Of a DNA stretch of 64,000 nucleotides, positions 1 to 11,764 are shown piece after piece; within the stretch, counting starts at the first letter, position 1, and each line of letters starts with the position of its first letter. The stretch is from the NCBI GenBank assembly GCA_030704615.1, contig CM060731.1:58816756-58880755 (forward strand), given 5' to 3'. The stretch comes from Takakia lepidozioides. Taxonomy: Eukaryota; Streptophyta; Takakiopsida; Takakiales; Takakiaceae. The notes under the pieces were generated by a model that saw only the letters and a program-made list of their open reading frames with translations, did no database searches and had not been told where the DNA came from. A program made the position numbers and the translations under genes.

Positions 1-275
1 TGGCCACAGCTTCACATGACTCTACTACGATGACTAGCCTACAACCATCCAAACTCCAAAGCATCTTCCAAATTGAACGAAACCCTTCTGTAGAAGCAAC
101 TTTGCTAACCTCTAAAAGCAAGAGCAACTAATGGAAGTTCTAGCCCTATATTGGGAAGACCAAAATTGTATTTATCTAAGAAGTGGAAACACAATTTAGT
201 CTCATATTCATGCCACCTTCAATCAAAAGCACTGCTTGACAGCCTCGTCCATATCTTGAATGAGGATAGCCTCAC

Positions 276-533
276 CTTGACAAACCAATTGTCACACAAT
301 AGTGCATGATCTGGGAAGAACTCCTGCCAGAGTCGCTCTATGCTCATCGGTTGGCCTGCGCACCACAACCCAACACCTAAGCTCCAGCACTGGTGTAGGT
401 ATGGGCAACAACTCTGCAACTTACTGTGGGTTCTTTCTCTGATCCACACATACAATAAAGACAATCCCAAAACCAGCCAGTTGTTGATCACAATAGAGAA
501 ACTCAACACACCTATGATTTCAGGAAGGCTCAA
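276..533 (-). pseudogene. Exon remnant with OSB-like PDF half motif (copy 1)
   Basis: On the minus strand an open frame reads SIERLWQEFFPDHALLCDNW, followed by AAG|GTGAGG, a good donor, at 276/275. The same phrase (LRQEFFSDPSLWW) occurs at about 5.85-5.92 kb and again (LWKVFLSDLSRWWDNR) at 6.67-6.72 kb, each upstream of a PPR-DYW reading frame. It resembles the first half of the PDF motif (tryptophan-rich, WWDNR core) of plant organellar single-stranded DNA-binding (OSB) proteins. No initiator is obvious. Its downstream partner would lie left of the window. Flanking bases 1-275 share scattered similarity with 5.6-5.83 kb, so the whole segment looks like a diverged duplicate. Family assignment is from memory of the motif. 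Confidence 0.4.
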
Positions 534-799
534 TCGTCTGATGCTGGAACAGTCCGATAAGAAAGGTTTCTAGATATACATCCATCTTTAATATTTTGTT
601 TGGCAGCATCTGCCACCCTATGGAATCTTCAAGACTTGTAATTCCATCCATTATGAGTAAACACGCAAAGCCCCTTGAGCCCCCATCTCATCATGAATCA
701 TGCATGGGTGCAATGTATATCTGTTCATCGCCTTCATACGGTGTGTGCGTGTGTTAAAAAAAACAGTAATCATGTCTCTCTCTTTTCAACTTTGAGTGA
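534..799. other. Intergenic, nothing recognised
   Basis: AT-rich sequence without a convincing exon, repeat or RNA gene. Confidence 0.5.
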
Positions 800-925
800 C
801 AGAGAGAGTACTCACGAGACTTTGCTTGCCGTAGCCTTGTGGCCATACAGCCCGCGCCCAGTTTGGTCGGAAAGGGGGGCTCACCCCAGTAGTGCGACTT
901 ACCTTGTTTTAAACAAGGGAGAGAG
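800..925 (-). mobile_element. LINE 3' end, 5'-truncated fragment
   Basis: The stretch around CCGTAGCCTTGTGGCCATA, followed by a GCGCCCAGTTTGG-type block, matches the 3' ends of the better-preserved LINE copies at 41.48, 44.09 and 59.44 kb in the same orientation. On the minus strand it would encode the last residues of the reverse-transcriptase protein. Only about 125 bp survive, flanked by GA-rich sequence. Confidence 0.65.
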
Positions 926-2487
926 GGAGTGAGAGAGAGAGTCTTTGGTAGTGGCGCTAGCTAAAGATTCCATTATCCAGGGACTTAGAACAAGCTGGAT
1001 CATTGGGATTCTCAGCACGGAATCATTGTGGAAGAGCGTTGCATTGGTAGCAGCATAATTGTCGTACTTTGTCAGTTGCTGTCTCCCTGGTGGTATTATG
1101 TAAAGTGCAGATGCCTTAGCATTCGGGACTCCGAAACGTCAAATCACCTCCTTGCCGCCAAGTGTAGTGTCTTGGCTTGTACTGTCTGCCACGGCATGTC
1201 TCCTCAGAAAGATTTTTGGGGTCTTGGGAAGGCTGGAATTGAAATCTACACCATTACCAGGTTGAAGCGCACAGGAAAATGACTGAGCTGTGAATTTCAT
1301 TTCTCCACCAACAATGCCCAATAATGCGTTGAGCTTCAGAAGCAAAAGTTTTGCATCTGAGAACTTCAGTGTCTTTTGAGTGGGTGCTTACCAGCAGTTC
1401 CTGGAGACGATTCTGACGAAGATGATCGAGCCACAAGTTCCTCTACAGTCCTCCTGGGACCGTCCTGTGAACATCTTCCACCAACAGGGGTGTGTCCGCT
1501 AGTGCACAGTTTCGAGCCTGCATTGCTCCTGCGCAGCGCACACGTGACCATGGCGATGGCTTCTGCGCTTGCCGATTTTCGTGTGTCAGGAGGCTGGCTC
1601 GCATGCAGATGACAGGGTGATCATTGCCAATTTCGCTATGTGATGGGAGCTGGCAGAGCACAGCACAGGTGATCATGGATCTCTTTCTGCTCCAAAGATG
1701 CTACCTACATCTCTCTATCGCATGAATGCTCGCAAACTACTCAACAACTTCACCGCACCGATTTTTCCAGCCAGATGCTCGTCAGCCATAAATTTTTCCG
1801 AGTTCAGGCGATCCCTTTGAGGGTGCCTACAAGAGGTTTTGCCGCAGGGGAACAATGCTCAAACTTTGAGAGCTATGAGAAGAACCTTGAAGTTTGGCCA
1901 GTGGCAGAGGATCGAGGTACTGAGTGAATATAGTTACAAGGAAGCTTCAACTTTCATCTTAAGCCACAAAGCTTTGCCTCCATAGATGTACAAGATGCAA
2001 CACCACTGGACTGTCTGAAGGTTGCCACAACAAGGCACAGGCAGCAAGCCAGTCAACCCATCCCTCTCAGCTGTCACAGTTGGATCCATGCTTGATGCCT
2101 TAGTGTACACAAGGGATACCATTAAGTAATGCCAAGGTGTTCGGCAAGCAAGGTGATACGTTATCCCTTCCTCCACATACCAACCTGCTAGCTAGTAGTT
2201 AGATGTGACCATTGGTTTCCACGTTCAATCTCTCCTTTCTCGATTCTTTCTTTTAAAACCTAATATGCATGTACGCTTGTCCTTGCAATCTGTGGAGAAC
2301 TATGCAATAAGGTTTTCCATGACTCACTGCTGCTGTTTGATAGTCATACGAATTGTAATCATCACAGCTCACCCAATTGGTTCACAACAGTTGTTCGAGT
2401 CCAAATCTAGTCTTCTCTTATACACACAAACAACCCATTATAATCCACCATTGACATTTGAAGCAACACATTCCATTGTGTCTTCAT
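926..2487. other. Intergenic with a short inverted paralogous patch
   Basis: No supported gene. Bases about 1508-1560 (plus) read FEPALLLRSAHVTMAMA and match, in inverted orientation, the start of the exon at 6.30-6.35 kb (FEPACLRRSAPITICP). A remnant of another copy of that 5' exon is therefore present. The remaining small open frames have no coding character that I recognise. Confidence 0.4.
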
Positions 2488-5182
2488 TCACCAATAATCC
2501 CACAAGAACGAACACCATCTTAGAAGTGGTGAAAGCAGCCCGCATCTTGTACAACAAATACTCGGCCTGTAATCATGCCTTGATGGCAGTGTGGCAGTCA
2601 CCGCATGCCTGAAGACTCTCGTTTCCTTGGATAAGCGTCCCAGGGCAGTACTGATGAGCCCCACAGTAATGGACAGCTTCTCGCTGTGGTGGCGAAGAGG
2701 AAATTCCCTCTGCTCCTCCACATGATGCAACACACAGCCAGTGTCACATACGTACCCAGCCGAAGTGGTGAAAGCAGCCGGCATCTTGTACACCAAATAC
2801 TCGCCCTGTAATCCTTGACATGAACTTGATGGCAGTGTGGCAGTCACCACATGCCTCGTTTCCTTGGATAAGCATCCCAGGGGCAGTACTGATGAGCCCC
2901 ACAGTAATGGACAGCTTCTCACTGTGGTGGCGAGGAGAAATTCCCTCTGCTCCTCCACATGATGCAACACAGCCAGTGTCACATCCGTACCCAGCCTCCT
3001 TTGTCAGCTCACACAATTTCTCCAGCTCAGCATGGATTTCCTCAATTTGTGGAGGCAACTTGTCCTGAAGAAAGGCATGCACCTGGTTGCTGACCTCAAT
3101 GCAGCTGTGGTCTGCCTCCTTTCTTACACCTCTGTCCTCCATGCTCAATTCTGTGGATCTCACTTGAATATGGATTTTGCAGTGCGCTCTGCCACCTCCA
3201 CATGGCGATGAATTCTGCAGGCACCAAGCAACGCCCCCCACACAGAAGCATCTGGTTTGATTGGCATCCTATTTATGAGGTCCTCTGCCTCATCAAATTG
3301 CCCTGCACGGCCAAGAATGTCTACCATGCAGCCAAAATGCTCCAGTGTAGGTGTGACACCATAAGCTTGACTCATCAATTCAAAGTAGTGATGCCCTTCA
3401 TTCAAAAGGCCCACATGTCTGCACGCAGAGATAACAGAAGTAAAAGTAATACCATCGGGCTCAAAGCCTTCCTGTTGCATTTGTCTAAAAAGTTGGAGGG
3501 CCTCACTACTGCACCCGTGCTGAGCATATCCTGCAATCATCACATTCCACGACACCAGATCTCGCTGAGCCATTTCGTCAAACACTTGACGGGCATTTGC
3601 AATGCTCCCAGATTTAGCATACATGTCAACAAGGGCCGTTTCCAAAATAATGTCTGACGGTATTCCAACTCTAATGATGTCAGCATGGATCTGCTTGCCC
3701 TTTTCCAGGGCTCCTTGGATTGCACACGCATTGAGAATGCAAATGAACGTGACCCTGTTGGGCGTCACTCCTTCGCATTGCAGTTGTTCATAGATGTTGA
3801 GAGCCTCTTCACCATGCCCATGCTGAGCATAGGCTGCAATCATTGCATTCCATGACACCATATCTCGTTTGGTCATATTGTCAAACACTTGACGCGCATC
3901 TGTTACACTCCCACATTTGGCATACATGCTAACAAGCGTATTCTCAAGATTAATGAACAGTGCAATTCCAGCTTTGAGGATGTCAGCATGGACCCACTTG
4001 CCATTTTCCAGGACTCCGAGGCTGCCACAAGCATTGAGAACGCAAATGAATGTGACCCTATTGGGTCTCACACCTTCCCGTTGCATTTGTTCATACATTT
4101 TAAGAGCCTCTTCACCTTGCCCATGCTCAGCATATCCTGCAATCATTGCACTCCAGGAGATCACATCTCGTCTGACCATTTTGTTAAGCACTCTGTGCGC
4201 GTCCTTCATGCTCCCACATTTAGCATACATGTGGACTAGAGTATTTTCCAGAATAATGTCTGGTGCAATTTCAAATTTAATGATGTTGCTATGGACCTGC
4301 TTGCCCTTTACCAGGGCTCCTAAGCTGGCACACGAATTGAGAACATTAGTGTATGTGACCCTGTTGGGTGCCACACCTTCCTCCTGCATTTGCTCATACA
4401 TTTTGATAGCCTCCTCTGGAAATCCACACAGGGAATATCCTGCAATCATCACATTCCATGAGACCACATCTCGTACAACCATATTGTTGAACACTTGATG
4501 TGCACTTTCAATCCTCCCACATTGGGCATACATGTCAACAAGGGTATTGTTCAATATAACGTCTAAGACAATTCCAGCTTTGATGAGGTCGGCATGGACC
4601 CGTGTGCCCTTTTCTAGGGATCCCAGGCTGCCACACAAACTGAGAACTGTGGTATATGTGACTTTGTCAGGCATCGACCCTTCCCATTGCATTTGCTCAT
4701 AGATTTTGAAAACATCTTCAGCATGCCCATGCTTGGCATATCCTGCAACCATCACATTCCATGAGACCACATCTCGCGTGGCCATATCGTCAAAAACCAG
4801 ACGGGCATCCTTTAAGCTCCCACATTTGGCATACATGTTGACAAGCGTGTTCAATACAAAGACGTCTGGCTTTGATTCTCTTTCGATGAGGTGGGCATGC
4901 ACTTGCTTTCCTTCTGGCAGGGATTTCTTGTTAATGCACCACTGCAAGAGACACACATATGTGTTAGAGTCAGCCTGTACACCTCGGTGGTCCAAAAGGT
5001 GCAGCGCCTCCTTCAATTTCCCCGCCTTACACAGCATCCTAACATGCCCACAGGTCTCCCACATAATTTTCTTGCCTCCAACTCTTAGCCCTCTTTTCAA
5101 AATGGTGATGATGGTGGAGCTGCATCCCAACCTGGCAGTTTGATGTCCGACAAGCATTTGTCCCCGATTCAACCCTGCCATC
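2488..5182 (-). pseudogene. PPR-DYW RNA-editing factor, decayed paralogue
   Basis: An uninterrupted frame from 5181 to 3160 encodes 673 residues. It starts MAGLNRGQ, has repeated PLS-type pentatricopeptide units ([23 protein letters not shown] patterns) and ends in the E region. It is a close paralogue of the intact gene at 7326-9542. Relative to that gene roughly 70 bp are missing after AKSIFK, which shifts frame into a stop. The E2/DYW part continues out of frame (2744-3150) with the HSEKL and CGDCHTA boxes still visible. The last ~240 bp of the DYW domain are tandemly duplicated, and the final copy still ends in DYW-stop at 2488. Intact members bind organellar RNA and deaminate specific C to U; this copy has lost a continuous DYW domain. 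A TGCAG acceptor sits directly before the first ATG (exon starts at 5182). Confidence 0.85.
2526..2990 (-). repeat. Tandem duplication of the DYW-encoding tail
   Basis: Two direct copies with a 239-bp offset begin at 2526 and 2765 (shared start GTGGTGAAAGCAGCC). Each covers the HSEKL to CGDCH part of the DYW domain in minus orientation. The duplication lies within the decayed PPR gene and adds a second partial DYW domain in a different frame. Confidence 0.75.
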
Positions 5183-5832
5183 CTGCATAACTAACAGCTC
5201 CGAGTTACAAAAAATGTCTCGAAGCTTCTAGCGATTTTCACAGAAAGATATCGTGAGGGCAGGCTTCCAACTGAATTTTGAGAGGGTTACAACGATATTG
5301 CAATCATCTCTGTCAGACTAAACGGTTCAACATACTCGCAGTTGAAATCTGTGCATTGGCATCCAAAAACAATACCTGAGGTACTCTTGGTGTCCATGCT
5401 GAAAATCATCCAAATTAGACTCATCACCAGACTGTGCTAGTCGTTCCGTCGTAACTGCTAGCTCTGCTTTCACCCCAAGGAGGATTCAACCAACTCTTCA
5501 TACATAACGCCTCTTTTGTAAGCTTGTGCTTGACGTCCATGTATTTTCAAATCTTCTGTGACGAGACCGGCGCGCAGCTGAGCAGCCCTAGCTTAACACA
5601 AACGTGAGATCAGCGATGGATAGTCAGGCTACAACCAGCAAAGATCCAAAGTATCTTTCAAATCAGAGGGCACTTGACAACTTTGAAAAAGAAAAACAAC
5701 CTCCCGATACAGACAGTAACAATCGAAGCTCCTTCTGACAAAGTGCAAGAGTGTCATATATCGAAGAAACTCTAATTCCAATGAAACACATTTATGCGAC
5801 AATCAGTCAAGACACCTTGAGAACAGACTCAC
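5183..5832. other. Putative intron or upstream region of the minus PPR gene
   Basis: No independent gene. Bases 5.6-5.83 kb share scattered similarity with 40-275, which supports a duplicated gene-upstream block. Confidence 0.4.
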
Positions 5833-6347
5833 CTCCCCAGACCTGTTGTCCACCACAGTGAAGGATCTGAGAAGAACTCCTGCCGTAGCAGTTCTATGCT
5901 CGCTCCTTGGCCTGCATGCCAGAAAGTACCAGAACACAACATCTTTTCCAGCTTCCGCTTGTCTCCCACTTGATTGACATTGTCCGTGTGGGCGTTGGAA
6001 AACATGTCTGCAACTGACTCCGGGGCTTTTTCTGTCTCGTGCGCAAGATGAAAAATCGCTTCAACTTCGACCAAGAGCTCCTTCAAAGCAGAAGATTCCC
6101 GCAGACCGATGCTCAGCCCGCTCTGTCTGCGGCCAACGACCAGACAAAGTTGTCTATCAAATTCACACGTGTGAATGCTAGAAACGCAGAGGCTTGTTTC
6201 ACTTCGGCTTTCGAGTAAAGGCCCTGTGGGATTCAAGCTCCGTAACAACATCTTAGCAAGCACAACAGCAGCACTTCTCCGAATTCCACGGGGACAAATG
6301 GTGATAGGTGCGCTGCGTCGGAGACATGCAGGCTCAAAAATGTCCAT
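5833..6347 (-). pseudogene. Candidate 5' exon of the minus PPR-DYW gene (PDF half motif, copy 2)
   Basis: A 171-codon frame runs from ATG at 6347 to a strong AG|GTGAGT donor at 5833/5832. The N-terminus (FEPACLRRSAPITICPRG, followed by many Arg/Ser/Leu) could be an organelle presequence. The C-terminus (HAGQGASIELLRQEFFSDPS) resembles the first half of the OSB PDF motif. Joining this donor to the TGCAG acceptor at 5183 keeps frame: AG+G gives Arg, then Met-Ala-Gly-Leu-Asn of the PPR protein. One base appears missing in the WWDNR core compared with the copy at 6.7 kb. Intron length would be about 650 bp. Transcript support is needed, so I rate this as a model and not a proven exon. Confidence 0.45.
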
Positions 6348-6519
6348 GACCTACACCAACAGACATGCTCAATTGGGTCGAAGAATCTCACGGAAGGGTC
6401 AGACCAGGGTTGCAGAGGAACTTAAGCGTGACCGCTACAGTTGTCTGATCACAGCAGCTCCTTCGGAATCTTACGTAATTTCCGGTATATATCTGTTGCA
6501 TTTCTTCATTGCATGTTTG

Positions 6520-6522
<3 letters not shown>

Positions 6523-6566
<44 letters not shown>
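6523..6566. repeat. (GA)n microsatellite
   Basis: About 22 uninterrupted GA dinucleotides in the shared upstream region between the divergent PPR copies. Confidence 0.95.
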
Positions 6567-6570
<4 letters not shown>

Positions 6571-6620
6571 TGTGGAAACTCACACTAACATTCTAATCAG
6601 AATCAGGAAGATATGGGGTA

Positions 6621-6716
6621 AATATACCCGCTGTTCTGGCACGCAGACCAACCCTTGAGAGTAAAACAGCTCTGGAAGGTTTTTCTCTCAGATCTTTCAC
6701 GGTGGTGGGACAACAG
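6621..6716 (+). other. Candidate exon with PDF half motif upstream of intact PPR gene (copy 3)
   Basis: After a stop at about 6618 the plus strand reads WHADQPLRVKQLWKVFLSDL, followed by SRWWDNR. This is the best-preserved of the three tryptophan-rich half motifs, with the WWDNR core intact. A donor inside the Arg codon (ACAACAG|GTTTTTG, 6716/6717) joined to the CACAG acceptor before 7325 gives AG+G then ATG GCA, in frame with the PPR-DYW protein, exactly as in the minus-strand copy. No in-frame ATG precedes it, so it would need a further 5' exon, or it is a relic. Confidence 0.4.
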
Positions 6717-7325
6717 GTTTTTGAAGGTTATGCTATATGAAGAGTTTGTGAGGGATAGATATCCAGTGAAGGAGGCATGAGTACCTTCTGTGGACTGGAT
6801 TCATTTTCTTAGATAAATGACAATCTTGCTGTCTGCTCTGATGCATTCATAAATTTGGTGTCTTCTGTTGATATCAGTAGGTTGTCCTTTCTGGCTCGTT
6901 GGGCTACTTCATTATTTCCAAATATGCTAGGGAACTTAGGGGTTGTTGCCTGGCTTATTTGGCTCTCATCATTCTGCTGTGTATGCTTGAAGCTATGGCT
7001 GCTCAGCTGCACACTGGTTGTTCTGCAGCAGAATTCAGAATATGGAACGTCAAATATAAATGTATACAGGACGCCCTATGGATGGAGAGTGGTTGGAACC
7101 CTCCTTTGGTGGAAGCGCCATTGGCCACAATGATGCAAGGTCGAGCAAACTCCTGTCATAGTTCTGATTTCCACATACAGCATGAATTTGCAGGGCCGAG
7201 AATACAGTACTATTTTATGAGTCAAAGCTCTCAGCTTGAATTAGATTTAATTGCCAGTGTAATGTTAAGAGCTTCGAGATATTTTGAACAAACGTTTTGT
7301 AATTAAGAGTTTTGAGTCACACAGG

Positions 7326-9542
7326 ATGGCAGGGCTGAATCAGGGACATACGTTTGTTTGTCATCGGACTGGCAGCCGGACTACCTCCATGAGAAGAGAG
7401 GGAGTCCACAAGATCACATCTGGCACTCTTGATTATGTTAGGAGATTGTGTAAGGAGGGAAGACTGAAAGAGGCGCTGCAAATTTTGAAACAAGACGGCC
7501 TTCAGGCAGACCCCAGTACGTATGTCTGTCTCTTGCAGGGTTGCATCACGCAAAATGCTCTGGCTGAGGGAAAGCAGGTGCATACCCACATTGTTCAAAA
7601 TGAATCCACACCAAACATCTTTGTGGTTAACAATCTTGTCAACATGTATATCAAGTGTGGGAGCATGGTGGATGCACGGCAAGTGTTTGAGGAGGTGCCT
7701 CAACGAGATGTATTCACATGGACTATGCTGATGGCAGGATATGCCAAGCATGGTCAAGCTGAGGAGGCTTTCAAACTCTATACGCGGATGCAACAGGAAG
7801 GGGTGATGCCTAATCGGGTCACATATGTTTGTGTTCTGAATGCATGTGCCAGTCTTGGAGCCCTGGAAAAGGCAAAGCAGGTGCATGCGGACATCATCGA
7901 AGCCAGGATTGCACCATACATTATTTTGGAGACAACCTTAGTTGACACATACGCCAAATGCGGGGCTTTGGAGGATGCACATCAAGTTTTTGACAAGATG
8001 GCCAAACGAGATGTGGTTTCATGGAATGTGATGATCTCAGGATATGCTCAGCAGGGGCATGGTGAGGGTGCTCTCAAAATATTGGAGGATATGCAACGAA
8101 ATGGGGTGACACCCAACAGAGTTACATTCATATGCATTCTCCATGCTTGTGCCAGTTTAGGAACCCTAGCAAAGGGCAAGCAGGTCCATACCTACATTAT
8201 CAAAGCTGGTCTTTTACCGGACAATATTTTGGAAAATTCCCTTGTTGACATGTATGCCAAATGTGGGAGCATTAAGGATGCGTGCCAAGTATTTGACAAA
8301 ATGGCTAAGCGAGATGTAGTCTCGTGGAATGCTATGATTGCAGGATATGCTCAGCATGGGCATGGTAAGGAGGCTCTCAAAATCTATGACCAAATGCAAC
8401 AGGACGGGGTGATGCCGGATAGGGTAACTTTCATTTGCTTTCTCAATGTGTGTGCCAGCCTAGGAGCCCTGGAAAACGGCAAGCGGCTCCATGCTGACAT
8501 CATTAAAGCTGGGATTGCGTCGTACCTTTTTTTGGAGACAACCCTTGTTGACATGTATGCCAAGTGCGGGAGCGTGAAGGATGCACTTGAAGTGTTTAAC
8601 AAGATGGCAAGACGAGATGTGGTCTCATGGAATGCAATGATTGCAGGATACGCTCAGCATGGGTGTGGCAAGGACACCCTCCAAGTATTTGAACAAATGC
8701 AGCAAGAAGGCTTGGAGCCGGATGATATCACCTTCACTTCTGTTCTCTCTGCATGCAGCCATGTGGGCCTGGTGGATGAGGGTCGTTACTACTTCAATTC
8801 TATGTGCCAAGATTATTGCCTTACACCTACATTGGAGCATTTTGTCTGCATGGTTGACCTTCTTGGCCGTGCAGGGCGATTGGAGGAGGCAGAAAACTTC
8901 ATTATGAAAATGTCTATTGAACCAAGTGCTTCAGTTTGGGGGGCCTTGCTTGGTGCCAGCAGAATTCATGGCGATTTGGAGGCAGCAGAGCGTGCCACAA
9001 AGTGCATCGTCAAGTTGGAGCCACAGGATGCTGCTGCCTATGTGCTGCCATCGAACATTTATGCTGCAGCTGGCAGGTGGGACGAAAAAGCAAAGGTGAG
9101 AAATATGATGGAGGACAGAGGTGTCAAAAAGGAGCCAGGCCGCAGCTGCATTGAGGTCAACAACCAGTTGCATGCATTTGTGGTAGAGGACAAATCACAT
9201 CCACAAATTGAGCAAATCCATGGTGAGCTGGAGAGATTGTCTGAGCAGATGAAGGAAGCGGGGTACAGTCCTGACACTCGCTTTGTATTGCATGATGTGG
9301 AGGAGGAGCAGAGGGAAATTTCTGTGTGCTACCACAGTGAGAAGCTGGCCATTGCTTTTGGCCTCATCAGCATACCCTCAGATATGCCTATCCGAGTCTT
9401 TAAGAACCTTAGGGTGTGCGGTGACTGCCACACTGCCACGAAGTTTATCTCAAAGATTACTGGGCGCACAATAGTCGTAAGGGATGCCCACCGCTTTCAC
9501 CACTTTCAAGATGGGGTTTGTTCTTGCGGGGATTATTGGTGA
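7326..9542 (+). CDS. PPR-DYW protein, organellar C-to-U RNA-editing factor
   Basis: 738 residues from the ATG at 7326. The frame is open 14 codons further upstream, but the paralogue begins at the same MAGLN, so that start is preferred. About a dozen PLS-class pentatricopeptide units occupy residues ~40-520; they recur as MYAKCGS and [17 protein letters not shown]. The E1/E2 region with GRSCIEV follows, then a complete DYW deaminase: HSE at ~670-672 (His zinc ligand, catalytic Glu), CGDC at ~698-701, CSCGDYW at the C-terminus. Such proteins recognise a base string in plastid or mitochondrial RNA through PPR residues and deaminate the target cytidine. The reading frame is intact with no indels. 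CACAG immediately before GATGGC looks like a 3' splice site, so a 5' exon is likely. The mature N-terminus and the organelle targeted are not evident. Confidence 0.93.
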   Translation: MAGLNQGHTFVCHRTGSRTTSMRREGVHKITSGTLDYVRRLCKEGRLKEALQILKQDGLQADPSTYVCLLQGCITQNALAEGKQVHTHIVQNESTPNIFVVNNLVNMYIKCGSMVDARQVFEEVPQRDVFTWTMLMAGYAKHGQAEEAFKLYTRMQQEGVMPNRVTYVCVLNACASLGALEKAKQVHADIIEARIAPYIILETTLVDTYAKCGALEDAHQVFDKMAKRDVVSWNVMISGYAQQGHGEGALKILEDMQRNGVTPNRVTFICILHACASLGTLAKGKQVHTYIIKAGLLPDNILENSLVDMYAKCGSIKDACQVFDKMAKRDVVSWNAMIAGYAQHGHGKEALKIYDQMQQDGVMPDRVTFICFLNVCASLGALENGKRLHADIIKAGIASYLFLETTLVDMYAKCGSVKDALEVFNKMARRDVVSWNAMIAGYAQHGCGKDTLQVFEQMQQEGLEPDDITFTSVLSACSHVGLVDEGRYYFNSMCQDYCLTPTLEHFVCMVDLLGRAGRLEEAENFIMKMSIEPSASVWGALLGASRIHGDLEAAERATKCIVKLEPQDAAAYVLPSNIYAAAGRWDEKAKVRNMMEDRGVKKEPGRSCIEVNNQLHAFVVEDKSHPQIEQIHGELERLSEQMKEAGYSPDTRFVLHDVEEEQREISVCYHSEKLAIAFGLISIPSDMPIRVFKNLRVCGDCHTATKFISKITGRTIVVRDAHRFHHFQDGVCSCGDYW

Positions 9543-10951
9543 AAGAAGAAACATGTACAAAGGAAGTGTGTTGCTTGAAAGTGAAGGTGGAAAGATCACG
9601 ATTTGTCGCAATTTACATGTCATGAAATGCTAGCCATCAATATCTGTCAACTGCTCATGCTGATGATAACAACTCAAACATGGCTCTCAAGGGCACCAGT
9701 GAAGTCATGGGGAGAACCTTATTGCAGAGTGGACAACCAGGCGTGAAGACAGTCTCAAATTTGTTGGGGGTCTTGAACATATAAAAGAGGAGTGGGAACA
9801 TTTAGGGGTATTGCTTTTTGCCCGATTCTTTCTAAGTCCCCAGATCTGCAAAGGGATTAGTTCTTGAGATTGCCAAGCTATAGGTTTGCTTCAACCTTGA
9901 TGAAGAACTCCTTAATTGCTTACATAAACAAGTTCTCAGTGAGTGCAATGCTAGGTGCCTTCGAAATCGCATGGAACACGCTAATCCAAACTACAAGCAG
10001 TCTTCGCAGCAATCTATTGAGGAAGGGAGTGGTGACCTGGCAAGAGTTGGTTGAGGAAGTTTCTCAACCTTGTCGCTCAGCACTCACCCAGTTCACCCGG
10101 GGGAGCATGTGCATTACCTTGGGTCCTGTAGCAGTCCACTCTGGGACTCAGATCCCCTCTTAAAGTGTGGGAATGTTGGTAAGTTCCTTCTGTGTGCTTG
10201 TTGCACTCATCTTTTCTGAATTATCATGGCCCGTGGTGGTAACGAAGCTTTCTCCTGAGGACCAATTACACTTCCACAAGTGGAGATGAGGACACACAGC
10301 AACAACACAGCCCAGGCTGAGCTGCCATCAGAGATCAGCACACCCCCCCCGGAAACGGCGCATCAATGTGCACAGGTGCTGCTCAATTCACACATGAGCC
10401 ACCATGCGCAACTTGGAGGGGTAGTCTTCCCTTGTAGTTTGGAATATCAACTCCTTTCAAATCAGATCTTCCTTTGGGCATTTACACGGAGATGTTGGGC
10501 ACGCACTTGTCCAATGTGGACAGTATCCAAGGCTGTGCACTCATGACACTGGTGAACTCCCAAGGATGCAGGACATGCAAGTCACTCCCTCATTGCAGTA
10601 TAAACTTGGAAACCTCAGGCACAGGAAAAAGATTTGGGGGGATCGTGGCCCAACCTCTTTGGAAAATCTGTCCACAGCCGCAGGCTCAGAGGGTGGGTGT
10701 AAGAGAGCTTCCAAGTAACAGGGTCCATAGGACCAAGAAGGATTGCAGAGCCAAAGCTCTTGACACTGAAGTTGTAACTGCTGCCAGGGAGAAACTGAAG
10801 AAAACTGCTTGGCGAAACATGGCTAAACCACCCCAAGCTTCAGGAAACTGTCTGGCTAAACCTGGCTAAACTAGTACATTGTTCTTCTTGCGCTTCTCTT
10901 TTCCTCTCTCTCCTCCATGCATCAATCCCCTACACAAGTGTAGCAGGCCCA
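9543..10951. other. Intergenic, 3' flank of PPR and 5' flank of peroxiredoxin
   Basis: No supported gene. The open frames at 9864-10163 and 10280-10869 show no known motif. CT-rich sequence just before 10950 is compatible with a promoter/5' UTR of the peroxiredoxin gene. Confidence 0.4.
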
Positions 10952-11764
10952 ATGTTTGGTCGCTGTCTTGCTCAAGCACGTGCTGCATATCTGCAGTCTG
11001 TGAAGATGGCTGCAGTTGTCAACAACATGGCTACCACTTTTTCTGGAACAAGGGTCATGGTGCCAGTCGTTTCCTTGTCTTCTTCATCCCTCACTGCTCA
11101 CTCGCTGGGCTGTACGGGTGCAACATGGAAGGAGTATTCTAAAATCTCCTTTGTGGGATTGTATGGAGGTCCCAGTCTTCAGAAACTCTCGATTCCAATG
11201 AAGAATGTGTCAGCCAGGCGGTCAGGCCCACGGTCTTTCACCGCTACTGCAGTTACCAATGCGGCTATTTCTGTAGGAGAGAAGCTTCCGGAGGCAGAGC
11301 TATCGTACTTAGATAAGGAAGGTAATGTCCAGACTGTCAAGGTGTCCGAACTCACTACAGGAAAGAAGGTGCTGCTTTTTGCCGTGCCTGGGGCTTTTAC
11401 TCCGACCTGTTCACAGAAACATCTGCCCGGATTCGTTGAGAAAGCTGTGGTACTGCATGCTGCCGGGGTTGATACCATTGCATGCGTAGCTGTGAATGAT
11501 GTCTTTGTGATGAAGGCGTGGGGTGATAGCATTGGAGTAGGCAACAAGGTTCTGCTGCTGTCAGATGGCTTGGCAGATTTCACCAAGGCATTGGGTGTGA
11601 CAGTCGATCTGAGTGACAAGCCTGTTGGATTAGGGGTTCGTTCACGCCGGTATGCACTTCTAGCGGAAGATGGAGTGGTATCAATTTTGAATCTTGAGGA
11701 AGGTGGTGCATTCACCATCAGTGGCCCCGAAGAAATTTTGAAGACTCTGCAGGCAGTTGTCTAA
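10952..11764 (+). CDS. Type-II peroxiredoxin, plastid (PrxII E-like)
   Basis: Single-exon, 270 residues. Residues 1-~100 are Ser/Ala/Thr/Arg-rich without acidic clusters, typical of a stroma-targeting transit peptide. An alternative in-frame Met lies at residue 19. The mature domain begins near [13 protein letters not shown]. The peroxidatic Cys is C153 in [16 protein letters not shown] and the resolving Cys is C178 in [10 protein letters not shown]; the 24-residue spacing is characteristic of PrxII/PRX5. FVMKAWG, LLSDG and RSRRYALL follow as in the family. The enzyme reduces hydrogen peroxide and alkyl hydroperoxides, with regeneration by glutaredoxin/glutathione in plastids. It is slightly longer than angiosperm PrxII E (about 230 residues) because of the N-terminus. 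Plastid location is inferred from the presequence; the enzyme family is certain. Confidence 0.96.
   Translation: MFGRCLAQARAAYLQSVKMAAVVNNMATTFSGTRVMVPVVSLSSSSLTAHSLGCTGATWKEYSKISFVGLYGGPSLQKLSIPMKNVSARRSGPRSFTATAVTNAAISVGEKLPEAELSYLDKEGNVQTVKVSELTTGKKVLLFAVPGAFTPTCSQKHLPGFVEKAVVLHAAGVDTIACVAVNDVFVMKAWGDSIGVGNKVLLLSDGLADFTKALGVTVDLSDKPVGLGVRSRRYALLAEDGVVSILNLEEGGAFTISGPEEILKTLQAVV

Noticed and set aside
7317-9277. Antisense frames over the intact PPR-DYW gene
   Set aside because: Shadows of the repeat-rich coding strand.
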